From assembly GCA_016801845.1 (NCBI GenBank), contig CM028917.1, positions 6,537,001 through 6,601,000 on the forward strand: DNA of 64,000 nucleotides, given 5' to 3'. The DNA is from Polydactylus sextarius. Its lineage: Eukaryota > Chordata > Actinopteri > Polynemidae. The stretch's first letter is position 1. Every line of letters starts with the position of its first letter. This document shows, piece after piece, positions 34,101-46,500 of the stretch. Below the pieces are notes generated by a model. The model worked only from the letters and a program-made list of their open reading frames with translations. It was not told where the DNA came from and made no database searches. The position numbers were made by a program, and so were the translations under genes.

Positions 34101-37100
34101 GTGTGCACGAGTGTACTTCACAAGTGCCAACCCTGCTGCATTACCCCCCAGACAGGGGCCTGTGCCTCTGAGACCAACGACACCTTGCTCCCACGCCAGG
34201 CTGCATGCTTCTCAGTGGAGCTGTCTCCCTGCTCCTATAGACCCCCACCGACCCCCACCCTTACTAATCCCATTACAGACTGGGTGAAGGCCAAAGGGTG
34301 TGGAGGGGGTATTTGGAGGTGGTGAGAAGGAATCAGAGGGAATCCCTACGCCCCTCTTCCTCGTCTCCTCTCAACCTTAACCCCCCTGCTGTATCAAAGA
34401 TGTCTTTATTTCAACTGAATTTAAAATGTATGTTTTTTTAAGGTATTGGTTATGTAAAGTCATTTTGATGCTATTAAACTAAGTTTTTTTGGTCAATTTA
34501 ATCCTTTATATGTCATATTATGAAATCGCAATTTAATCCATCCATCCATTTACTAACCCTTTATCCCGTACTCAGGGTGGGGGGGTGGGGGACTGGAGCC
34601 TATCCCAGCTGCTTACGGGCAAAGGCAGGGTACACCATGGACTGTTGCTAGCTTGTCGCAGGGCCACATATAGACGAACAACTATTCGTATTCACATCCA
34701 CACCTACGGGCAATTTACTATGCTCAATTCACCTATCCCCAATGTTGCATGTTTTTGGCGGTGGGAGGACACCGGAGCTCCCGAAAGAAACCCACGCAGA
34801 CACGGGGAGAACATGCAAACTGCACCCGAACTGGGATTCGAACCCAAGACCTTCTTGCTGTGAGGCAACAGCGCTAACCCATGTGCCACCGCGCTGCCCA
34901 TAATCGCAATTTAATCATAATCAAAATTCTGGGTTTTTTTGTTTGTTTATTTTATTCATTGTGCTCGTCTATCATCTGCACACGTCCTGCTGTAGAATCA
35001 CCAATCTACATGAACGACGTCTGAATGTGGCTGTAGGGACAAATTCCCCAAAACCACCTCGTTGCACCACTGCCACTGCGAGCGGCGAGCGCCAGCACAC
35101 TCCTTGATCCCACATCTTCTAAAAACCCTAAAATCCCTTGGATCTTGTCTTCCACACAGAACAACAACAACTCTGATGATGTGGTAAGCACTTTCACGCC
35201 AGCGTAGGAGCAACTCCAGCCTGCGCGCTGTTGGGGTTTTGTGTAAAAAGAAACAAATCGCAACTGTATAAATCACGACTGTGGGCCACAATAAGGATTG
35301 GATACAGTGGATGTGTAAGTGGATATGTGTGTGTGTGTGTGTGTGGAGGTTTGATTTGCTGTAGCTACATCTAAAGAGGCACAGGGTCTTGTCAATAACC
35401 ACAGAAGAGGGTTTAATGACACAGCGGTCAACCTCATTGCTTCACATCTGCGCGGTGGCTTAAAAAAATCCTTTGATGTAGCCGAGCTACAGAACTAAAG
35501 CACATGGCTAATTATCTCCAGTGAACTCCTTTACTGGCTGCACTCACCAACGTGAGCTTTCCAAATAAGAAGAGGTCGCCTCTCTCTCAAATCTGCACTG
35601 CCACGATAAAATTAGGAGAGAGGTGATTATTATCGGGGTCCTTTCGGTCGAGTTTAATATCTGATGTTATCAAGAACTGGTTGTTTCTGCCCGGTGAGGG
35701 ATCAGCTGCTTCGAGCAGCAGCTCAGACTCAGAGCTTATTTTCTGCTCTTGCCGGTATGGATGAAGACACGTTCACTGCAGATTAAATCAAGAGTTCCCA
35801 CGCTGAGGCAACTCAATATAAATTTGTTAAGAGTGAAATACAAACAAACTCGCAGCCTGAGAGTCCTGGGTTAAATATGAGTTTACAGGATCTTCTACTG
35901 GAATAAAACTGCACAAGGTTTGAGATTCAACGCAAGTTCAGTTTACTCTTCAAGAGAATTACTATTCAGCCCAACTGTTCCCAAATAATCCCAGTGATGT
36001 CATACTGATGTCATCAGCGTCATGATCTGGGTTTGGGTTTGTAATTTTTCAATAAGTAGTATTAATTATAAACTACAGGTTGTTTTTAAATGTTAGAAAG
36101 GTGGACAGGGTCTAATGAGGAACTGTATTGAGGGAAATGTAGGATCCAGTGTGTCTGGAGCTTCAAACTGGATGTGTCACCATTTACTCCTTCTGATTAT
36201 TATTATTATTATTATTATTAATATTTCTATATAGTCAAAAGCGAGGGGCTCAATATCCCAACTACCCAGTATGAATAAGTAGTACAGATAATGGAAAGAT
36301 GTTTCTGTATTTTGAAACAAAAATAAAGGTTATCAAGTTTTTTTTTTTTAACTTTATTCAAATCAACAAATAAATAAAATCACATAAATTCAAAATGATA
36401 ATCAGTTATCACTAGAATTATCACTCTTTATTTGTTTTCTTTTTCTGGTCATTTTTTTAGGTCACTTTAAAACCAGATTTGCTTCTTTTAGAAAAAAAAA
36501 AAAATCAAGTTTGCTGATGGCTGTGTCAGCAAACTTTTCGCTTCTTTTTCCTGAAACAAACATTTTCAAACATGGCAACATGCCAGGGGTCAAAAAGTAA
36601 AAGACAGTTACAAATTTCTTTTTAAAAAAAGTGAACAGAATTTCCACCAAGAACAAAACCTTGCAACTGTCTGACACCCGAGCAATAAGAGAAGTGACAG
36701 AACAGGCAGCAGCAACCACCTCATCTGTTGTTCCACTATGAGAAGGAAATGTTCAACCACTGACGCACAGGCCCAGAAAAGTCACACACCACACCCAGAC
36801 TCCCTTAAAAAAAAAAAGCTCCATCACCAGCGTGACCTGCACCCTAACAAGGCCAGAGCAGCAGAGGAGGAGGCAGAGGTCAGTGCACAGAAACTACAGA
36901 GCTACCTGCCAGCTTTTACATTCCCGGCCATTCTCATCTCCCAAAGACAACGGGCCCACTTCTTAACCACGCAGGGTGGGGGTGGAGGGGGTGGAGGAGC
37001 GGGGCCCTGAAGAGTCGGGGGAGTTTGGGTAGGAGGAGATGGTGAGGAGGGGGAGAGGAAAGGGTGGGAGGGGGGGGCGATCAAGGGGGGGATCGGGAGC

Positions 37101-40100
37101 TGGATTGGTCTCACCTGGTCTCACTCCCGCCAACATTGGCAGTGGGTGGTGGGTGAACGCCATGCGGGGGGACCTCGTCTGGGAGGACAGGGCGCTGAAA
37201 TCGAATTTCCCCGGCTTCTTAAGAGAACCAGGCGATGACAGTCCTGGCAAAAAGGGGATCAACAAAATGGCAGAACAGAGACGAGGTTTTAATCAAACAT
37301 GGCTGCTTTTCTTACTTCGACTCTACTCAAAAAAAAGATAAAAAAGAAAAAAACTTATCAGACTTTTTAAATTTGATCACAAGAATCGAATGATTATGAT
37401 CGACTGAAATCAATGGATTGATCGACTGATTCATTCATTGATTTGTTTGATTGGCTTAACATACAGATGGGTTCTCACAATCTGTCTGTCCAATAGTCCG
37501 TCAGACTGGGGGAGTTGAGTTGGGTGGGGGTGGGAGGGGGCAGGGGTCCGGTGAGAGGCCATGTTTTGAAGCAGCAGGGGGTTCAGAGTGAAGGGAGGTG
37601 ACGGGAGAAAAAAAAGGGGGAGGAAGGGGTTGGGGGCTAGAGGGACAGTATCAGGAGAGAGGAGAGCTGGGAAATGCGACGGCGGTCCAACTACGGGTCA
37701 CCGCTGGAGTGAATGAGCAACACAGCGATGTGCTAGTCACTGCTTTTAATCACAGGACAAAACAACAACCACAACAACAAAAAACAAAACAAAACAAAAA
37801 CGCTGAAATCAATTCAAAGGCGTCTCCTCTCCAAGATCCAAACTATCTGACTAATCCCTGAACTGCAATCATCTCCGAGTAGCTGCAGAGAGCTGTGGGC
37901 ACGCAGTCAACAAGCACGCCGACCAACCTACTCACTGCACTTGTCAGGATGCCTCTATCGGATGAATGAGATCCTGGATTTCCTCATATCTGGGGCAGAC
38001 TGTGTTTTTCAAGCCGAAGCCAACGTGAGCTATGCAACTACATATAACTGCAGAAGAGTGTGCCAAAACATACATCAATAGATCCTCTGATGTAGTGCCC
38101 CTTCTGCATATCGGACTGTCAGGTATTTTATATTCCTGCCTTAAGGCAAACAGTATTTCATAAAGAAGTGCTTACACTCTTGTACACATACACAAGCTGT
38201 TCAGGCTGGGTGGCGAGCACCCGGCAACCTGCCAGTGAAAAGGCTGTATGTATGTATGTGAGAGGAGTAGGAAGATGGAAGGAGTTAAGCAGGAGAGGAG
38301 CGGTGACGGCATGGCTGACACACATAGACAAGCATATTAAAGTGTCCCCCTCTGTCTATAAATGTCGGCTAAGGCCGGAGGACCGCATGAAATATCCCTC
38401 AGTTTGGTAAAAACGGGCACACTAAGTATAGGCCCGGCTCACCAGTGGACCAGAAACATGGCCAAAAGTGTGAGAGCTACAGATAAAAGAGGTTCTCTTC
38501 TGTGATCAAGGCCTTGTGTGGTGGGCGCTGAGGTCATTTATTTTGATGTATGGTAATCCAAAGGCTCAATTTTGACTTTCAGGGTTTGAGGAGCAGCGCC
38601 AAATGGTATATTTGACCTCTGCCGGTAACCGCAACGTTGAATATATGCTGAAATAAAAACTCTGGAAAGAACAATCCATAAAACAGAGAATAATGAGGAA
38701 GTAGAAGTATGGAGAGGTACATTAGCGTGGACACACAGACCTCATTACTTCTCTCTGGAACATACTGAGCTCATGTTTTGTTTGCTTCAGATTTGGTTGA
38801 AGGCATACAGTGATAAACAACCCTGGCGAGCGAAAGCCCTATAAACGACTAAACGACACAATATTCACACATATAAAACAAACACAGTCAAATAAAGACG
38901 TGGGTAATTTCAACATGGCCCAAAGAGATGTGGAAATAGATTTTATGAGCTGAGCATATAAAGACTAACAGAGCAGATTTCTGAAAAGCTTTCTTTTTAA
39001 TGCTACACTGGGAAATGTTTTATCACTATTTACTCACAATGCTTATAGGCAGCATGGGCGCAGCTGTGCTTGTGTGGGCACAGATAAGTATAGAAAAAGG
39101 TGGGTGCCTGCACTTATGTTCAGCTGGGCACATTATGGACTCCACACGTAGGTGGGAGGAGCGGAAGCAGCGAGCGGGATGAGGTAAACGTATTTTTACA
39201 CGATTATTTAATGAGATATGGAAGAAATATACAGACACACATGCGTATACACACACACACCAACGACCATGGACAATGAGGAACACACAGTAGAGTGAAG
39301 TGTGTGAAGCCTCAAGGCCAGGAAATTACTCTGTTGTGATGATGTCATGGTGATGTCATCAGCGTTATCACAGTTTGGACTGTGAGAGTTGAAAAACTAT
39401 TTGTGTGTGTGTGTGTGTGTGTGTTGGGCATTTAGTTGGAACTGGGCATTTAGGTGCCAAGGGAGAGTCAAGTGAATAATAATGCCAGCTGGTTGCATTG
39501 TGGGTAATGTAGTCCCAAGTGTTTGTGGAACTTTTGTATCATCTCTGCTACAATTTGAGTCCCTTTTAATACTTTTAACACTGTAGCTGATTGAGATGAA
39601 GCTAATTATTCCTATTCTTAATAATTCATACTATATATTATTCATACTGTATTATCTGTCAATGTGTATGCATTTAAAATTCACATTCACATGTACCCAC
39701 ACATATAACATCTAAAATCATGAAATGTGTTAAAATATGTTAATTTAAAACAACTCAGACAGAAACATGTAGTATTTTATGCTGTACCCCACAGAGAGAC
39801 GGAGTAAAAAGTATAATTTCAATGGTAGTCGCATTCCTTGCTCCTGCTGTTAAAAACAAACACAAAATGAATCCCAGCATGCTGTGGATTCAATACATCC
39901 CTGTGATAAAGTGTGTTTGGTTCCAGCTCTTCTGTGGCACTTATAGAGACGACTGTGTGTCGCAGCGTCCCAAGTTCAATTATAACCAGCTTATTATGCA
40001 TAAAAATCTTTAAATTATACATATTGTTTTTGAGGCTCTGTGATATTCCCTAATTAGCCTGTATCTTGCTGAAATATCTGGTGCTATGTGGCTTCTCAGT

Positions 40101-43100
40101 GAGGAGCAGCAAATGAGGCCCAGATGCCCAATGAAAGCTTTGTCTGATAAAGCTAACAGAAGTTACTCTGATCTCTCTCTTAATCTGTGTGTGTGTTTGT
40201 GTCTGCACATACAGTAGTATACACTCACACTCACACGCACACATACACAGTTGTTTGCTCTACATTATTTCTGTGTCCTGCTCCTGGCACTCTGTACAAG
40301 CAGACTGGCAGCCAATTGCTCCCATGACCCTCTAGTCTTGCCACGCTAACAAGCTGGCGACCACACAAACCCCCTGACTGTCACAGAGCTGGTCCACTAG
40401 TGTGTGCACACACATACGCGTCGAAGAGAGAGAGAGGAAGGAAAAAAAAAAAAACACACACTCATCATTCAGGTAGGCAGGAAAACAATGTGCATTAACA
40501 GAGTTGTGTCCCTCATTAGCTGTCTACCTCACACATCATTAGCACTCGTAAACACGATGATAATGCGTGTCAGCAAAGCAAGGACACCTTAATAACAACA
40601 ATACAACCATACACACATCATCACAGTTTCATGCCCAACTAATTGGCTGGAAATCTCTGTCAATATAACAAATACTTAGGAAAACCTCGCACCCCGCCAC
40701 ACTGGAAAAAAAAAAGTGGATAGCGGTGTTTTTCCCAACCACTGAGCAGCAGGAGGAAGCAGGCGGAGTGAGAGGACGGAGCAGAGCGGAGCCGGAGACA
40801 GCAGACTTGATGATGAATTACATGATCACCTGCTATGCCTCAGAGCTTTTCATTCAGGTAGAGAATCACCTCCAGAGCAGGCAGAGGCGCAGGTCCTTCC
40901 CCTCCCTCCTCCCTCCCTCTCTCCCTCCCTTCCTCCCGTCCTCCACCCCTCCTCTCTTCTCCTCATCTCTCACTCCCAACACCACCACCACCATCACCAG
41001 AACAGATGTCTGCTGTAACCCAGTAGCTCCCTTCGCTGTAGACACATGGAGGCGCCATCTGGACCGGAACGCTGCTCCACTCCAGGTTGGGGAGTGTGTG
41101 TGTGTGCGTGTTTATGTGTGTGTGTGAATGTAAATCAGAGAAAGACTGTGCATAAATTTTGTTCTGTGTGTGTGTGTGTCTGCAAGCCATTTGTAAATGT
41201 GCGCGTTAGTGAGTAAGCATGTCTCGCAGACAGAAGGCGCCTTGTGCGTCGATGACACACCTGAGTGCCTTTAGTCCTGTTTGTTTGGGTCCTGTGTTGT
41301 TTTTCCTGCGCTGTCTTTCAGAGATGGTTGAGTCAGGCCTATGGCAGGTGGGACACCACTCAACAGCTCCCGTCTACACAACTGGCTGGATGGAGCTGCT
41401 AACACTGCTACTAGACAAACCTGCTTTCATCCCAACCCTCCCCTTTTTTCTCTGTGTCTTTCATCGCTCACTCTCTCTCACAGGGCTCCACAACAAAAAT
41501 TACAACACCCAAAGCACGAGATGAATGTTGCAGACATATTCACAACGCCTTGGAAACTTGCAGCAATGTGGTTTTTGGATATGATAATGCACATAATTAC
41601 ACATTGAGAATATAGTGTATTGTTAGTCAGGCTGTGTTGAGAATTCAGTGATGGTGTGAATGCACAAGGGATGTCTTTATCCTCCTAGATGTCTGATTTC
41701 TTTCACAGATTTAGAACAACATCTTCGAGGCAGACAGGCGGGGGATGTTATGGAGCTACTGGGCTACCAAAAGGCTTTGGTAAACCCACAATGGACAACA
41801 GCAGACATCTGGTAGAAACACAACCCCACCCAGCGGCAGCATAGCCAGAGAACAAGACACAAGAGAGGGATGGAGAGAGGAAAGGAGAGGAGAGGAGAAG
41901 GAAGAAGGAGACAAGGAGGAAAGAGGAGAGAAAAGAGAAAAGAAGAGAAGAGAGAAATGAAAAATGCAGAACAGCTCAGAGAGCTCACAGGAAGTGCAAA
42001 CAGACTTGAATAGAAAGACAGAGAGTAGAGAGATGTACATAAGTTGAGGGTGGTGTGAGCTGAAGTAGAGCATGTATACACAGTATAATGTTTAATGTTG
42101 TTCTAACCATGGTAAGGAAACTGCACTCCATCGCTCTCATGCTTAATCTTCCTCTCCTGCACACTGGCCAAATGGTGCTGCACTGAAAGGCCAAACAGGG
42201 GAGAAGGGAAGAGTTAACAATGGAAGAGGGGAGGAGAGACAGAGACAGAGATGGGAGGAATGAGAGAGAGAAAGAGTGGTGGTTAGATAATGGGCAATAG
42301 GGGATTTTAATGTTATAGAGTGCAGCAAGTGTCCATTAAATAGTTACATCATTATAGCTGGCAGTGTTAAAATGGCAGCATGTGAGTGGGAGTGACGGTT
42401 ATAAATTGGAGAATACAAGAAAATTTTGCAATTTAACATAATCCCCCAAAGTCACAAACGACACCCCAGAGATTTACACAAAGTCCATTGTAAATACATT
42501 TGACGTGATACTCATCATGATGGTTAAAAGAGCTGTAAGTCAAAGGGTGAGTGGTTATGGCTTAATAAGTAAACGGGAGGCTGCTCTGCTGCTACACTGA
42601 AGGAGACAACACACACTGATCTGGATGATAAAACCCAGCAGGAATAATAAAAGGAATAGTTTGACATTACAGGAAATGTGCTTGTTTTGCTCGTTGAGTG
42701 AGATGATTGATAACCACTCTCATGTCTGTTAATATGTAGCTCCGGCTAGCACTGTTAGCTTATCTTAGTACAAAGATTGATTTTGTTTGTAGGTATAGTT
42801 ACAGTACAGTAGTGATATTACATTATAATTTAGCTAATTATTGTTAAACAGTAAAATGTTTAATCTCCAATATGTTTGTCTGAAACATATTTTAGGGATC
42901 ATTGCAAAAAATGTTAATGGTAAATGACAAGTAATCAGTTATCGTATTTTTTAACTCCCTAATATTGACATTAGCCTTAGGCGCTAGAGTTAGCAGCTAA
43001 CAGCTTGTGGCTAAAGTGAAGCTACTAGCTTGGCTCTAATGGCTCTTGGATCTAATGGTAACAAACTTCTAAACCTTACTAACTACCATGGTTCACCTCA

Positions 43101-43486
43101 AAAGTTTAATTTGTACAAAAACAGTGTAAAATCATCACTATTATATGCTAACTGTCTCTCCTGTTTTCAGCGTATTTACTAACATGTGAGCTAAAGCCAA
43201 GAGGTTGTTTTTGTGGCGTTTTTTTTTTTTTCCAGCACAGACGTGAAAGTGATTTTGATTTTCTCATATTGATCTCAACAAGAAAGCAAATGAGCTCATT
43301 TATTTAAATGTGAAACTATTCCTAACATATCAACGAGTGAAGAGCATGTAAATATACAACTACACTGTTGTGTTTTCTGTCTCAGAAAGTTGTCAAAAAT
43401 CTATTCAACAAGATAAAATACAGGACAAAGGTGTGTATTGTTTTCTGCATAATGTTATATCTACATGCGGCTGACAGTGTCTCACG

Positions 43487-43521
<35 letters not shown>

Positions 43522-46500
43522 ACTGCACACACACATTCCTGGAGTTAAACTCAATGAATAGTAGCGCTAACGTCATTAAAACTAACGATATGCATCTCTG
43601 CCACTCGTCTCACTGCCAACTCCAAACAACAAACGAGGATAAACAGTTGAGTGCACTGAGTTTATGGTCTGATTAAAGGGTCAGTTCACCCAGAACAGAA
43701 ACGGCACATTTTCACACTTTGACCCAGTAAACATCACAGATAGTTCTGGTTTTATTCGCCGTGGTTTTGAGATATCGTCAGCGAGAACTCTGCCATAAGA
43801 GCAGAGGTGTGGTGCTTGTGTAAAAAAGTTATACTGGAAAAACTCGACAGTAATGTGTCATTTGAGAAACAATGTGCTGGCCACAGGATAATCCACAGAC
43901 CTCACCAGCATGGATTTTACTTTTTTTTTTTGTTTGTTGAAAATAGTCCCCAATGAAAAGTATTCTCAGAGACTGGGATATTGTTTTGTTTCTAAGACAG
44001 AGAGTCTCTGAAATGCCATGTTTCACCACAAATATTTCACTCACCTCAATTGTAATGGGGTGGTGGTGTGAGGTTTCAGTGGTGGAAATCTCAAAACCTT
44101 TGCAAATAAAACTTATCTGCACAGTCAAACCACTGGGACTAACTGTGAAAATACATTTGTATGCGTTTTGGGGTAAACTGGCCCTTTAAAGAAGTGAAAA
44201 CGGACACTATAACCTGACTGTGGCAAACTCAGACTGGACTTCTCTGCTCTGCTCGGTGCGAGTGGTTATAACTGGAGGAGGAGTTGTGATTGGAGGAAGG
44301 TGAGACAGAGTGGGGATGATGAGGGGGGTGGGGTGGGGAGGTCATGTGATGAAGAGGGGTCAACACGGCACAGAAGTGAGCGGCCATGTTGGTGGAAAGA
44401 GGAGATGGTGGAAGGAGGTGAGCTCTGGCTTCTGGTCCGTATCAAGTCAGAAATTGACAAAAAATATTTGTGTGCAAGTTCCTGAAAACTTATTTTCGAC
44501 AGGTTGGTACACGATGACACAGTTTTAATGGTTTGTTTTCTCACATCATCTTAAGACTTGGTGTGAATGGGACACATGAACTATGAATCAGAATTGAGCA
44601 ACATCTGAATCAAACTCTGATGTCATCTGATGGTTTGTCTGGTTCTGCTGCGGGCGCCGTTAGTGTTGCCAACTTAGTGACTTTCTCATCAGATTTGGTG
44701 ACTTTTTGACAAATCTGGAGCCTCTTTGTGATGACCTTAACTCCTTTCCCTTGAGGAGAGTCTCCAATATTTCTCAGTTAATGTGCTGTCATGTGGCTGT
44801 GGCTTTCTAGACTGACTGTGTTCAGCTTCAGTGAGGGAGTGAGGGGGGGTAGCGGCATTATGTTAAGTCAACCAATCAGCAGCCTGCCAGGAGTGTAAAT
44901 GAGCCGTGAATGTACGTACTTCACGACTTATCACTGATCCCTGTTGTTTGTCTAGGGCTCGCCTTCTCCTTTGTTTTTGTTCTAAATGATTTAACTTGAC
45001 TATTTAAGTTTTTTTTTCTCTGAAAAATACAGTTTGTTGGAATGAGTTTATTCCAAGTGTCTGGATCATTTCTATTTATGATACTGCCACAGTCCATACG
45101 ACAGCCTACATGAAATGTTTGTAAAAATCAGAGGTAAAGTTTGAGTCAGATCAATCGGATTAGTTTTAATCCTGGTGACAACAACAAACGGATGAAAACA
45201 CGACCTTCGTGACAAAGGTCGATGAAACTAGTTACGAGCCTGTTTTACTTTTTTTCAAAGCTTGAGTACGTCCAAAACATTACCAAACATTGTCCAAAAC
45301 TGTGTCATACAAATATTGAGTTACTCATGGAGCAGACTTTAGTCACTTTTTTATTGAAAACACTTGGCAACACTGAATAAACTGGAGTTTTCCACTATTA
45401 AACTTTTAATAAATAATAACTTAAGATGTTTTGCTGAACTTCAGCTGGTTATTTTGTTGTAAATATTTGGATGAATATTGCAAGATTATGGGAAAAACAT
45501 TTGTTTTTGTGCTGAGAGTTGAGATGAGAAGATATTACTCTCAGTTTAGCACAAAGACTATAAACATGGGTCTAAAGCTAACCTGGGTCTACACAACAAT
45601 CTGAAACCGACCTGTAGTCATTTTTACAATTTCTTTTACAAGTTTGACAAATAAAACATGTCAATTACTTTTTTTTTTTTATGGCTGTAAAAGCCAGGCG
45701 AGCTCTTTCATCCTGTTTCCAGTCTTTTAGCTAAGCTGAGCAGCTATTGGCAGTAGCACCGCTCAGACATGAAAGTGGTGCTCATCTTCTAATTTATCTC
45801 TCAATAAGACGAATAAAAACATTTCCAAAATTGTCAAACTATTTCTTTAATGTTAAAGAGAGAAAATAAGTTTTCAGGAGCTTTAAATTCCATTGTTAGA
45901 CCAATATAATCCTTAATAAAAAACATCGGATGAGCTGGGGTTTTTTGCAGCCTCCGTCAAAACATTAAGTTTAAATTTCGTGTCTGATTTGATGTGGACC
46001 TTGACCCGGCTTCTTTAGATCATCTGGAATGCGTGCACAATCTGATGGGGAGGTCGCGGCGGGATTACCTGCATCCACATCATTAGGCCAACCGCTGGAC
46101 TGAGAGCTGCTGCCGGCCGCTGGGGAACGGCCTGAGTAGAAGACATCGTCCACCGGGCTCTCCATCTCGCTGTCATCAATGGACTTGCGCTTGTTGGAGC
46201 TGAGACAAAAAGACAGGAGGCAGTTTGTTTATTTCTTGAGGGAGAAGTTGAGGAAAGCGTCTTATTTGATCTGACTGTTTTTTTTTGTTTTTCGTTTGTT
46301 TTTACATTTTTCTTGAATTCGTGTGTTCGCCTAAGTTTCTCACCAAAAACCTAACAAACATCACTAATGGTTACTCAGGGCCCTAATGAATGCACGCGAA
46401 GCGTTTGTGGGACATGTGAGGACAAAGCCGACTGCTTATTTCCCTTGGAGTCGGGCATGTGTCTGCATGAAATCAAGTGGAACAAAAATTAAAAATGTCA

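Larger units (their letters stand above)
32751..37114 (-). other. nfix: nfix intron with MITE and SINE insertions
   Basis: 4.4 kb containing a 247-bp MITE (33613-33859), a SINE (34539-34901) and CT/GT tracts. A pair of TGATGTCA words lies near 35994-36020 and a TAT/ATT microsatellite near 36200-36220. No other exon recognised. Confidence 0.8.
37244..46068 (-). other. nfix: Large nfix intron (8.8 kb)
   Basis: No exon recognised. Holds paired TGATGTCA words (39342-39362), CA/GT tracts and foldback repeats (42648-42800, 45475-45855). It also holds a TTAA-flanked MITE (43677-44185) and a TGTTGCCAA-ended repeat (44662-45376). Confidence 0.75.

Noticed and set aside
34833..34901. Possible tRNA gene (A and B boxes)
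   Set aside because: The boxes belong to the tRNA-derived head of a SINE with a flanking target duplication. The acceptor stem does not close, so it is not a functional tRNA.
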